Assembly (NCBI GenBank): GCA_009841615.1
Contig: VXLL01000035.1
Location: forward strand, 62,001-126,000
DNA length: 64,000 nt
From: Gammaproteobacteria bacterium
GTDB lineage: Bacteria; Pseudomonadota; Gammaproteobacteria; Pseudomonadales; Azotimanducaceae
Direction of reading: 5' to 3'
Shown here in pieces: positions 18,702 to 26,289 of this stretch. Under the pieces are notes generated by a model, which was not told the DNA's origin, did not search any database, and was given only the letters and a program-made list of their open reading frames with translations. A program made the position numbers and the translations under genes. Every line of letters begins with the position of its first letter. The first letter of the stretch is position 1.

Positions 18702-18792
18702 TGAGAGTATAGGGAACTTTGTCGAAATGTTTTCGTCAATAAAGGAACTAATGAGTTAGTATGTTGCGACGAATCACTCAGGAGTTGTACAT

Positions 18793-19548
18793 GTGAAAGG
18801 TTACTCAATGAAATGGATACTCGGACTATGCGCATTAGTCTTATTGAACGCGGGTATCGTATCGAGTGCAAAGTTTGAAGAAGGTAAGCACTACAAGCTT
18901 ATCAAGAGCAAGAGCGAGGCTCAAGTAGATGAGCAAGCTCAAACCACTGAAGATGGGACCAATGAAGCTACGGACAATGGCGTAGTTGACGATGAGACCG
19001 CGAACAATGAAATTTCCGTTGTGGAGTACTTCTCTTATGGGTGCGAGCACTGTTATCGGCTGGAGATATTCATTGATGCTTGGCTCAAGACAAAAGCTGA
19101 AGACGTAACTTTTTCGAGAGTAGCGGTACCGACGCGAGACGATTGGGTCCCCTACGCACGTGCGTACTACATTGCCGAAGACTTAGGAATCACTGAAAAG
19201 GTACACGCACTCATATTTCGGGCCATTTATGTAAATAAGCAACCGATGGATCGGAAGCGTCTCCTCAAGCGTATGTTTACCGGTGTTGCGGAGGTTGAAT
19301 CAGAAAAGTTTGAAGAAGTATGGGCATCAGATAGGATACCTAAGATGGTTCAAAAAGCAGCAATCGAAATGCACGACTTGGGAGTCAACGCTTCACCGAC
19401 GATTGTGGTCGCAAAAACTTATTTAATAACTCCAGAGACAGCTGGGGATTTAGGGTTAATGTTCGACGTGGTCGACTTTTTGGTGGAGAAAATCAAGTCA
19501 GAGCGCGAGATGGAAGACTCCACTGCCGTGAACGAACCTACCGAATAG
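18793..19548 (+). CDS. DsbA-family thiol:disulfide oxidoreductase with a CEHC active site
   Basis: A 251-residue periplasmic thioredoxin-fold protein of the DsbA family with a signal peptide, an acidic low-complexity linker (about residues 35-72) and the core VVEYFSYGCEHCYRLE. The active site is CEHC where DsbA normally has CPHC, and the cis-proline loop reads ASPTIVV. A paralogue with the standard CPHC site lies two genes on, so this copy probably has an altered redox potential or a special substrate such as the intervening cytochrome c4. The GTG start at 18793 is preferred because GGAG lies 8 bases upstream; an ATG in frame follows at 18808. Confidence 0.85.
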   Translation: MKGYSMKWILGLCALVLLNAGIVSSAKFEEGKHYKLIKSKSEAQVDEQAQTTEDGTNEATDNGVVDDETANNEISVVEYFSYGCEHCYRLEIFIDAWLKTKAEDVTFSRVAVPTRDDWVPYARAYYIAEDLGITEKVHALIFRAIYVNKQPMDRKRLLKRMFTGVAEVESEKFEEVWASDRIPKMVQKAAIEMHDLGVNASPTIVVAKTYLITPETAGDLGLMFDVVDFLVEKIKSEREMEDSTAVNEPTE

Positions 19549-19699
19549 TACATTGGATTTCGATTGCTCGACTCGAACATTTCAGCAACGCCGGGTATAC
19601 CTATAATTTGATTTGCTACGTTCACTACGTACGCTCGACTATTGACACGCAATCAATTGAAGGTGTGTGTCCCCTTTCTATGCGCCTAAGGAGGAACTG

Positions 19700-20455
19700 T
19701 TGCGCAAGCACTCAGGACATTGGATTTCTCGCATTTTTCTCGGACTCGTGGTTTTTGTAATCGCGGCGTTGATCATTGCCGACTCACATGAGCAAGAAGA
19801 AACCACAAGCGCTGAAATTGAAGATGCGAGCAACGATGTTGAAGAGGATAGTCTCACTGACGATGATGCGGCTGCAGAAGAAGTAGTCATTGACCCCGTG
19901 AGCATCGAGGCAGGAGCACTGATCGCTGCTACCGAGTGTGCGTTGTGCCACGGAGATGAAGGCAATACAGGTGTTCCTGCAAATGGCAACTTAGCCGGGC
20001 AGAATTTCCGCTATCTCTACCAGCAGTTAAAGTACATAAAGTCGCATGAACGACTCATTAGGGTCATGGAAAAAACGTTAGATGAGGTTGATGACGATGG
20101 TCTACAGTCACTCGCGATGTTCTACTCGTCTAAACCAGGCCTGATCGGGCAAGCCAATCCTAACACAGACTTAGAGCTGGGTGAAGCTATTTATCGAGGT
20201 GGGATACTGGACAAAGAAGTAGCCGCATGCACGGCGTGCCACGGTCCGTTTGGAAACGGAAATTTTCTCGCTGGCTTTCCTCGAGTTTCAGGCCAAACAG
20301 TCCCTTACCTCGAAGATCAGTTGAAGGCTTATCGTGAAGGGGAACGCACGACTGATGAAAAATACGGCGGAATGATGCGAGATATTGCAAAGAAGCTCAC
20401 AGATAGTGAAATCTCAGCGGTAGCAAATTACATGACCGGGTTGTACAATCCTTAG
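19700..20455 (+). CDS. membrane-anchored di-haem cytochrome c4
   Basis: A 251-residue protein with two cytochrome c domains, each with a haem site: CALCH in the first and CTACH in the second. Each has a distal methionine candidate (VMEKTL, GGMMRDI). The N-terminal helix (about residues 9-29) is followed by a strongly acidic linker and has no obvious cleavage site, so it may tether the protein to the inner membrane. The TTG start at 19700 is chosen because AAGGAGG ends 5 bases upstream; a GTG at 19667 would add 11 residues but lacks a ribosome site. Cytochrome c4 donates electrons to terminal oxidases. Confidence 0.9.
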   Translation: MRKHSGHWISRIFLGLVVFVIAALIIADSHEQEETTSAEIEDASNDVEEDSLTDDDAAAEEVVIDPVSIEAGALIAATECALCHGDEGNTGVPANGNLAGQNFRYLYQQLKYIKSHERLIRVMEKTLDEVDDDGLQSLAMFYSSKPGLIGQANPNTDLELGEAIYRGGILDKEVAACTACHGPFGNGNFLAGFPRVSGQTVPYLEDQLKAYREGERTTDEKYGGMMRDIAKKLTDSEISAVANYMTGLYNP

Positions 20456-20466
20456 AGGTTACAAAC

Positions 20467-21198
20467 ATGGAATCACATACAAGATTGTCAAATTTATTGC
20501 AAACAACCTTATTAGTGCTAGGGTGTATTCTGTTCTTCGGCGCGATTCTTGCTAGTGCTGAAGATTTTGTTGAAGGCGAAGATTACCGCGTTGTAGAAAC
20601 GGAGATTCAGAAAGAGATAGCAAAGTCTAACAACGATACCGACACGGACAACACAATAAAAGTCGTTGAGTTTTTCAACTATGGTTGTCCCCATTGCTAT
20701 AGACTTGAACCGACTATCAAGGAATGGTTGGAGGAAAAAGAGGACGACGTGGAATTTGTGCGAATCGCTGTTCCAGTTCAGCGGGCTTGGATTCCGTTGG
20801 CACGAGCTTATTACATCGCGGAAAAATTTGACGTTGTTGACCAGGTGCACGATGTTATGTTTAAAGCGATTTTCGAGCACGATTTGCAAATGCAACGTAC
20901 AGACCTTTTAGAAAAGTTGTTTGTCAACAGAGGCGTTGACCTAGAAGAGTTCCGTGAGGCATTTACCTCGGATGAAGTGGGCGACGCAGTCCGAAATTCT
21001 GGATCTCAAATGCGTCTGTTTGGTTTTAAAGGTATACCAGGCATAGTAGTCGACAATCAATATGTCGTCGACACCGAACTCGCAGACGGAAACGATCGAA
21101 TGTTTGAGATTGTGGAATTTTTGGTCGAAAAAATTCGAAACGAAAAGAACGAAGCCTCGCAATCAACGATCTCGGTCGATCACACCGCTGATTCATAG
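20467..21198 (+). CDS. dsbA: thiol:disulfide interchange protein DsbA
   Basis: A 243-residue periplasmic disulfide oxidase. A signal peptide (about residues 1-29) is followed by the thioredoxin-fold core with the canonical active site YGCPHCYRLE, an inserted helical domain, and the cis-proline loop KGIPGIVV. It forms disulfide bonds in exported proteins. It follows cytochrome c4 by 11 bases, the same order as in pseudomonads, so it is the likely ancestral dsbA; the CEHC gene upstream would be the extra copy. Two hairpins end the unit. Confidence 0.92.
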   Translation: MESHTRLSNLLQTTLLVLGCILFFGAILASAEDFVEGEDYRVVETEIQKEIAKSNNDTDTDNTIKVVEFFNYGCPHCYRLEPTIKEWLEEKEDDVEFVRIAVPVQRAWIPLARAYYIAEKFDVVDQVHDVMFKAIFEHDLQMQRTDLLEKLFVNRGVDLEEFREAFTSDEVGDAVRNSGSQMRLFGFKGIPGIVVDNQYVVDTELADGNDRMFEIVEFLVEKIRNEKNEASQSTISVDHTADS

Positions 21199-21203
21199 TG
21201 TCC

Positions 21204-21272
21204 AGCGGCATTAGGTGACCGCTAAGACATTTTTACTCTTGCAAATCGCCCTGCACCCAATCCCACAGGGCG
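21204..21272 (+). terminator. two successive hairpins after dsbA
   Basis: The first hairpin has arms AGCGG (21204-21208) and CCGCT (21219-21223) and is followed by AAGACATTTTT. The second has arms CGCCCTG (21247-21253) and CAGGGCG (21266-21272), extended by CAAA/TTTG, and is followed by TTTGTT. The second could work in both directions, serving dsbA and the convergent thioredoxin-like gene. Confidence 0.65.
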
Positions 21273-21282
21273 TTTGTTAGCA

Positions 21283-21326
21283 GCCGGTACATTCATGAGG
21301 CACCGGCAAGCTAAACCAGCCTCATG
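21283..21326. other. predicted H-type pseudoknot in a convergent spacer
   Basis: GCCGGT (21283-21288) pairs with ACCGGC (21302-21307). The loop contains CATGAGG (21294-21300), which is perfectly complementary to CCTCATG (21320-21326) downstream. This nested-crossed pairing (6 and 7 bp) is a classic H-type pseudoknot with loops of about 5, 1 and 12 bases. A further weak hairpin (GCGTA...TACGC) follows near 21361-21387. Both strands can form equivalent structures. The position, 85 bases past dsbA and between convergent genes, suits a small RNA or the 3' end of a transcript, but no known riboswitch class matches by eye. Confidence 0.4.
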
Positions 21327-21447
21327 ACTGTGAACCCAGTTTCAACTGCTTCAACTTTGAACGCGTAAGCTAATTTAAAGGCTACGCCGGTAACACGAGT
21401 ATCCTAGTCCTGAGATTTTCTGCCGGTTGGCGAGACACGTTCGCGAT

Positions 21448-22809
21448 TTAGGTGTCTATATTACTCTGTGTATCGGATTCGTTCTCTGAGCTTTCGTCCA
21501 TCATCGCCTTCACTCGGGCGATACTCGATTCAAGTGCATTTTTGAAGTTATAGCTAGGATGACTAGGATCTAAAGTACTCAACATCTCTTCGTAGATTTC
21601 GAGTGCGGCGTCAAGTTGTCCTGACTTAATCAATACGCTACTGTAGTTTAGCACATTTACCGGTTGTGTCTTATCTGCTTTATATGCAGTAGTTGCGTAT
21701 TCGTCTCCGATTTGTACGAACTTTTCATCACCAGAATTCATTAACCAACTGGCTGCGCGACCCTTAATCCTTGCTTTTTCCGCGTCGTCCGCGGCTTTCT
21801 CGAGTTTCGCGTCCACTTCCGCTAGGTAACCGTCCCAATCGTTCGTCCCAATGAGATACTGAGTTTTTGCTCGTGGCATTAATTGGTCTTTCAAGATCGC
21901 ATTGCTCGGATCTTCTGCCGCAATCACAGAATGTGCATGCGCTAGTTCGGTGTCAAGGAGCGCAATGTGGTCTTTGTAGCTTGAATCTCCGGCTTGGGCA
22001 AGATCTATTACCGTGCTGTAATTCGTTTCGATGACGAAGTAACACAAAGCAAACTCCGGCACTACTTCCGCAAAGGAATCAAAATTCTCTACTACCAAGG
22101 CCACTGCAGGATGAGATTTAGGACGGCGTGCCGCATAACCGCGGATTAGTTGAAAATCCTTACCGTTTATCAGTGTCGTGACGTCGTCGAGATGAGTCTC
22201 GATGTATTCGTCGAAAACCGGTTGCATTTTTTGTGATAATTCATAAGAAGCTTCCGCACCATAATTGGCACCGGATACTAAGCTCGCAACGTGAAGATAT
22301 TCTTGAACAAGGTCTTTCTCTCGATCGCCACCTTCATACTGAGCACTAAGTTCGGCGAGACGCTCAGGATTTTTCGACTGTTGGTTCAGAACGTCCTCAG
22401 CTAATCCGAGTAGTCCTTCAATATCGTAACCCGAAACACCGCGACCAATTTCTGTACCATCTGGATTGAGGAATAAGAGTGTTGGATACGCTCTCACGTC
22501 ATAGGTGTTCGATATTCGCGGCCCGTCTATATCCATGTCTTCGGCGTCGAGTTTGTAACTTACGAATCTAGCGTTGAAATACTCACCAACCTCTTCATCT
22601 GGGAACACGGTTTGCGACATAACCTTACAAGGTCCGCACCATGAGGTGTATACGTCAACGAAAACAAGCTTTTCCTCTTCATCTGCTAGCTGAAGCGCTT
22701 CTTCAAAGGTACCGTGAAAAAAGTCGATGCCGATAGCCGTTTCTACTTGGCTACAACTGCTTAAACACAGGACAAAAAGCGGTAAAGTACCGTACAAATA
22801 TTTTTTCAT
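21448..22809 (-). CDS. thioredoxin-domain lipoprotein with helical repeat tail
   Basis: A 453-residue protein. The N-terminus is a lipoprotein signal (lipobox LSSC, Cys about residue 19). A thioredoxin domain follows with the active site SWCGPCK and the cis-proline segment VRAYPTLLFL. The remaining 280 residues are helical and repeat-like, ending in a TPR-like region (LNYSSVLIKSGQLDAALEIYEEML). It is probably an envelope thiol reductase or chaperone presented on a scaffold. A ribosome site (GGAGG) precedes the ATG. It converges on the dsbA cluster, which hints at shared periplasmic redox roles. Confidence 0.82.
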   Translation of the reverse strand: MKKYLYGTLPLFVLCLSSCSQVETAIGIDFFHGTFEEALQLADEEEKLVFVDVYTSWCGPCKVMSQTVFPDEEVGEYFNARFVSYKLDAEDMDIDGPRISNTYDVRAYPTLLFLNPDGTEIGRGVSGYDIEGLLGLAEDVLNQQSKNPERLAELSAQYEGGDREKDLVQEYLHVASLVSGANYGAEASYELSQKMQPVFDEYIETHLDDVTTLINGKDFQLIRGYAARRPKSHPAVALVVENFDSFAEVVPEFALCYFVIETNYSTVIDLAQAGDSSYKDHIALLDTELAHAHSVIAAEDPSNAILKDQLMPRAKTQYLIGTNDWDGYLAEVDAKLEKAADDAEKARIKGRAASWLMNSGDEKFVQIGDEYATTAYKADKTQPVNVLNYSSVLIKSGQLDAALEIYEEMLSTLDPSHPSYNFKNALESSIARVKAMMDESSENESDTQSNIDT

Positions 22810-23020
22810 GTATCTCCTCCAAGTACCAAGTCTTTCAGAGACCTGGTTTAGATCAATTTTATTAGAAATAAAGAACTTTCAATCAGTTCAAGTCTACTAC
22901 ATTCAAATCGTATCGATACCGGCTCAGTAAAGATTTCCTAAAACCGTGGTCGACCAAGCCATAGAATTGCGATTTCCCTTGAATAATATTCTGCACCATA
23001 AGTTCAACTAGAAATTTCCA

Positions 23021-23614
23021 GTGTTCATTAATCCTGAAGTTGAATTAGACAACATCGCACGAGTCGTCGATGTGCAATGGCGCGATGTTTCGGGTCGGCT
23101 AGTGACACGAAATACCCTGCGCAACGGTTTTACATGGGCGATATTTGTGCTAGCGTTCATTGGACTGATGATTCCTGGATGGATTCCTGCGAACGTTGTA
23201 TTTATGCACCCACTCGGCTTAGTGTTGTTGTCGTTGGCTTCCATTTTGATCATAGTCTGCGTGATTTGGCCAATCTTCGAGGTCCCACGACGTGGATTTG
23301 TAGTGCGAGAGCATGACTTTCTCTACAAACAAGGCATATTGTTCATGCGCACGTTCTCGATTCCATTTGCGCGCATTCAACATGCGGAAACCACCGTCAG
23401 CATTTTTGATCGTGTAGTCAATCTAGGCGCGCTCAAACTGTATACGGCTGGAGCACAAAGCGTGTTTTTAGGCTTTGAAAAAGACTACGCTCACAATCTC
23501 AGGGCGCATATATTGGATCGTGTTCAGGATTTGGATCGCGAAATGGTCGACGAAGAAGAGCATGCAACATTCGAGGGGAACGAGCACAGTAGTCAAGCGT
23601 TAAGCGATGTCTAG
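23021..23614 (+). CDS. bacterial PH-domain (bPH2/YdbS-like) membrane protein
   Basis: A 197-residue protein with two adjacent membrane helices (about residues 35-55 and 60-82) followed by a bacterial pleckstrin-homology domain (FEVPRRGFVVREHDFLYKQGILFMRTFSIPFARIQHAETTVS style strands). The family is membrane-anchored and of unclear function. The start is GTG at 23021 without a clear Shine-Dalgarno sequence. It is convergent with the squalene synthase-like gene, whose stop lies 22 bases away. Confidence 0.75.
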   Translation: MFINPEVELDNIARVVDVQWRDVSGRLVTRNTLRNGFTWAIFVLAFIGLMIPGWIPANVVFMHPLGLVLLSLASILIIVCVIWPIFEVPRRGFVVREHDFLYKQGILFMRTFSIPFARIQHAETTVSIFDRVVNLGALKLYTAGAQSVFLGFEKDYAHNLRAHILDRVQDLDREMVDEEEHATFEGNEHSSQALSDV

Positions 23615-23636
23615 TTGGCGTACGCCGCGCGGGAGC

Positions 23637-24650
23637 TTACGACTTCTTGCTGTTGCCGGGCAAGCCTCTGGTTAGCGCTCGGAAGAGTGAGTCAATTAGA
23701 AAATTGAAGCCCACGATGCTATTTGCTACGAATGTAGTTGCGGCCACTTGATTGCGAGAGATTTTCACGTTATCGCCGCGTTGAAAGTTGGGGTTTTTGT
23801 TAATTCGACGTAGGGTGAGTACTGCCATACCTAGCGTCCACAACAGAAACCGGCGAATTCCTACTTCTCTCGTCGGAATCATCAAACTGTATTGCAGTGC
23901 TTGCGATAGATACTCGTAGGTAGTACCGATTAACTTGCGCATTCCTTCAACGGTTAAGACCGGATCAGATGAGGTGGTACCGTCAGCATTTTTTGACACG
24001 CGAAAGAGCTCAGCTGGAAGCCAAGTAACGCCACGGCTCGCATCGACCCAAACGTCTTTGAGAATATTGACCATCTGTAAGCCCTTTCCAAAGGACACCG
24101 ACAAAGTGATCAGTTTGTCTCGGGAGCGAGCGATTTCTTCGGAAAAATCGCAGAACAAATCCGTTAGTAGCTCGCCCACGACACCCGCGACGTAGTAACA
24201 ATAGTCTTTTAATTCATCGACTGTAGCAAGTTGCTGCTTAGCACAAAACTCAGCCATTCCAGAAGACATTGTTGAAATGCACCTTTCCATAATTTCACGT
24301 TGGTTTGGTGTACAGTCATGCGTAATTTCGATTACGATCGGAGTGTTTTGTACTAGATCTCGTTCCGCTTTCAAGGTCCAGTCTGTCAAAAGCGGGTGTA
24401 ATTGTTCTGCGAGGAGTTCTGGTTTTTCTTTTGCTGCGACCACCTCAGAGAACATCTTCAAATACGTACTCTTTTGTTCCGCAGTAAGAGCCGGTTCGTC
24501 TTCGATCGTGTCTGCAATTCGACAAAGCAGGTAAGAATTTCCTACTACATCTTGCAATGCATCTGGTAGTTGCGGAATCGTTAACGCAAATGTACGCGAC
24601 ACGTGTGGAAGAATCGCGTTCTGATATTCAATGGCTCTTGCTTTGTCCAT
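23637..24650 (-). CDS. squalene/phytoene synthase family protein, squalene synthase-like
   Basis: A 337-residue trans-isoprenyl diphosphate synthase (head-to-head type). The first aspartate-rich motif is DTIED inside LCRIADTIEDE, and the second is DVWVD inside NILKDVWVDASRGVTWLP. The segment YCYYVAGVVGELLTDLF resembles the squalene synthase signature. A C-terminal hydrophobic stretch (about 300-325) may anchor it in the membrane, as in squalene synthases of the ERG9 type. The likely reaction joins two farnesyl diphosphates to squalene; a related product cannot be excluded. It lies 8 kb from a mevalonate operon and is divergent from an MpaB-type oxygenase. Confidence 0.85.
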   Translation of the reverse strand: MDKARAIEYQNAILPHVSRTFALTIPQLPDALQDVVGNSYLLCRIADTIEDEPALTAEQKSTYLKMFSEVVAAKEKPELLAEQLHPLLTDWTLKAERDLVQNTPIVIEITHDCTPNQREIMERCISTMSSGMAEFCAKQQLATVDELKDYCYYVAGVVGELLTDLFCDFSEEIARSRDKLITLSVSFGKGLQMVNILKDVWVDASRGVTWLPAELFRVSKNADGTTSSDPVLTVEGMRKLIGTTYEYLSQALQYSLMIPTREVGIRRFLLWTLGMAVLTLRRINKNPNFQRGDNVKISRNQVAATTFVANSIVGFNFLIDSLFRALTRGLPGNSKKS

Positions 24651-25036
24651 AAACTCGACTTTGTTTCAACGTCCATCTGTCGTAGGACGACACCCTTGCC
24701 CAAAATTGAGTATTCAACGATGAGCTTGTTATTATCGAGGTCATTTTAATATTAGAGGACGTTAAAGACAATTTAACTTGTCGATTTGAAGTTGTGTTCC
24801 ACTTGCGTTCGGAACGACAACTACAAGCGTTGGCTAAATGCCTTCTTCACAAAAACATTGATCTTAGAAGCATGAGATTCTTGGTTTCTAACGCAAGCGG
24901 CGTGCGACACACAGGAAATCTCCAACAGTACGTAATTCCCCATTCTTAAAATGAGACGGTTAAAGAACCGGTTGCCACAGAAGAAGACATCTGACACCTG
25001 TTGTGATTTCCACGGACGAAAAAGAGGAAAGGTTTA
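24651..25036. other. divergent regulatory spacer between the squalene synthase-like and MpaB-like genes
   Basis: This 386-base region has no credible gene longer than about 25 codons. Near the squalene synthase start lies the inverted repeat TGTCGT (24678-24683) / ACGACA (24687-24692), a possible operator. A second small hairpin GTTCC...GGAAC lies around 24797-24816. The last bases hold the ribosome site (GAGGAAAGG) of the MpaB-like gene. Divergent promoters are expected, but no clear -35/-10 pair can be fixed by eye. Confidence 0.4.
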
Positions 25037-26233
25037 TTGGAAGCTGAATCCGGTAAAAATTTAAAACTCGACATCCCTGGAGCATACCTTCCTCGATATG
25101 AGGGTGCTCTTGAGTTTGACCGTGAACGCACGGAAAACTATCTCAAGCACACCAGAATCGGAGATCCTGAACTGGATCGAGTCCTCGTGGAGTTGGCAGA
25201 TATGCAGCCGGCTGATTTACATAAGTTTTTGAAGGCTGGCATCGAACTTGAAGACGATGTAATGAAGCAAGCTCCGCAGGCTTTTCGAGAGTTTTTTGAC
25301 GGCCATGTAGGGGAGCCAGATTGGCTGGATTTTGAAGCGCACCGACCCGCTATTCGTGCATTCCACTTGAACACAACCAACGTTCTTGTTGCCTTTGTCA
25401 CCGGCGTATTGATAGAGGGATTCGCTACGCTGATTTCGAAGTCATTCGCGACGACCGGCAGAGTACTGAATGCAAATACTGCGAAGCGACGATTAATGCA
25501 GAACAATCGGCACTTGCTCGAAACTTACATGCCTGGGGGATTGAAGCGATATGGCGACGGATGGAAGTTGTCCATGCGTCTTCGTTTCATTCACGCACGC
25601 GTACGGTTTTTGTTCCGAAAAGAAGGTGGAGTTTGGGATGAAGATTTTTATGGTACCCCAATCAGTGCAGCGCATTTAGGTTTCGCAGCCACAGTGTTTT
25701 CGATGAGATTACTGGAGCACGCTAAGCAAGTCGGTGCGGTCTTTAGCCGTGATGAAGAAGCGAGTCTCATGGAACTCTGGCGGTACGCCAGCTATGTAAT
25801 GGGGATTCCCGAAACAATCCTATTTCGAGATCAGGAAGAAGCGCGAGCACTCTGGAGCGCAGTGCTCCTCTGCGAACCATGGCCGGACGCGGACGCGGTA
25901 CGTATGTCGAACGCTCTCATTCACGCGATTCCACTGACGGCCGGTATTGAAGATCCAAAAGAGAAAGAGAAAACGTTGAACCTTGGCTACACGTTATCGC
26001 GCGCATTGATCGGCAAAGAACTAGCTAGTCAACTGGGCTTTCCTAAGAAGAACACTCTAGGAGCTCTACCTTTGTGGCGCCTCAAGGTTCGTGTACAGAG
26101 AATGATTCGATCCGATAGTGCAACACGACAAATCAATTTCGGTCAAATGTTGGAAGTAGCCGCGTATGACAGCCCCAAAACCGCATATCTGATGCCGAAT
26201 CACTATTTGTCCACCAAGTCAGAACCTTGGTAG
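25037..26233 (+). CDS. oxygenase MpaB/latex-clearing-protein family (DUF2236)
   Basis: A 398-residue protein of the DUF2236 family, whose characterised members include the fungal MpaB oxygenase, which cleaves a farnesyl side chain, and the bacterial rubber oxygenase Lcp. Both act on polyprenyl chains with a b-type haem. Family-like parts are FVTGVLIEGFATL, GDGWKLSMRLRFIHARVRFLF and TPISAAHLGFAATVFS, with several conserved histidine and arginine candidates. The start is TTG at 25037 with GAGGAAAGG just upstream. Its place beside a squalene synthase-like gene makes a linear isoprenoid substrate plausible; this is inference. It precedes an exporter gene by 56 bases. Confidence 0.8.
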   Translation: MEAESGKNLKLDIPGAYLPRYEGALEFDRERTENYLKHTRIGDPELDRVLVELADMQPADLHKFLKAGIELEDDVMKQAPQAFREFFDGHVGEPDWLDFEAHRPAIRAFHLNTTNVLVAFVTGVLIEGFATLISKSFATTGRVLNANTAKRRLMQNNRHLLETYMPGGLKRYGDGWKLSMRLRFIHARVRFLFRKEGGVWDEDFYGTPISAAHLGFAATVFSMRLLEHAKQVGAVFSRDEEASLMELWRYASYVMGIPETILFRDQEEARALWSAVLLCEPWPDADAVRMSNALIHAIPLTAGIEDPKEKEKTLNLGYTLSRALIGKELASQLGFPKKNTLGALPLWRLKVRVQRMIRSDSATRQINFGQMLEVAAYDSPKTAYLMPNHYLSTKSEPW

Positions 26234-26289
26234 TCGTCGTTGCTTTACTATTGAGATACGTAACTCGCTAGCGTTTCGTTTTCTTGACG

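Noticed and set aside
19667-19699. GTG start giving cytochrome c4 11 more residues
   Set aside because: No Shine-Dalgarno sequence, whereas AAGGAGG sits 5 bases before TTG 19700.
21270-21330. Integron attC-like site
   Set aside because: TGTTAGC resembles part of the consensus, but the matching RYYYAAC partner is missing and no integrase is present.
21241-21440. 6S RNA, SRP RNA or tmRNA in the dsbA/thioredoxin spacer
   Set aside because: Conserved sequence blocks and closing stems of these RNAs are not present; only a pseudoknot of unknown type is seen.
24871-24948. 25-codon frame between the squalene synthase-like and MpaB-like genes
   Set aside because: No ribosome site and no distinctive composition; likely chance.
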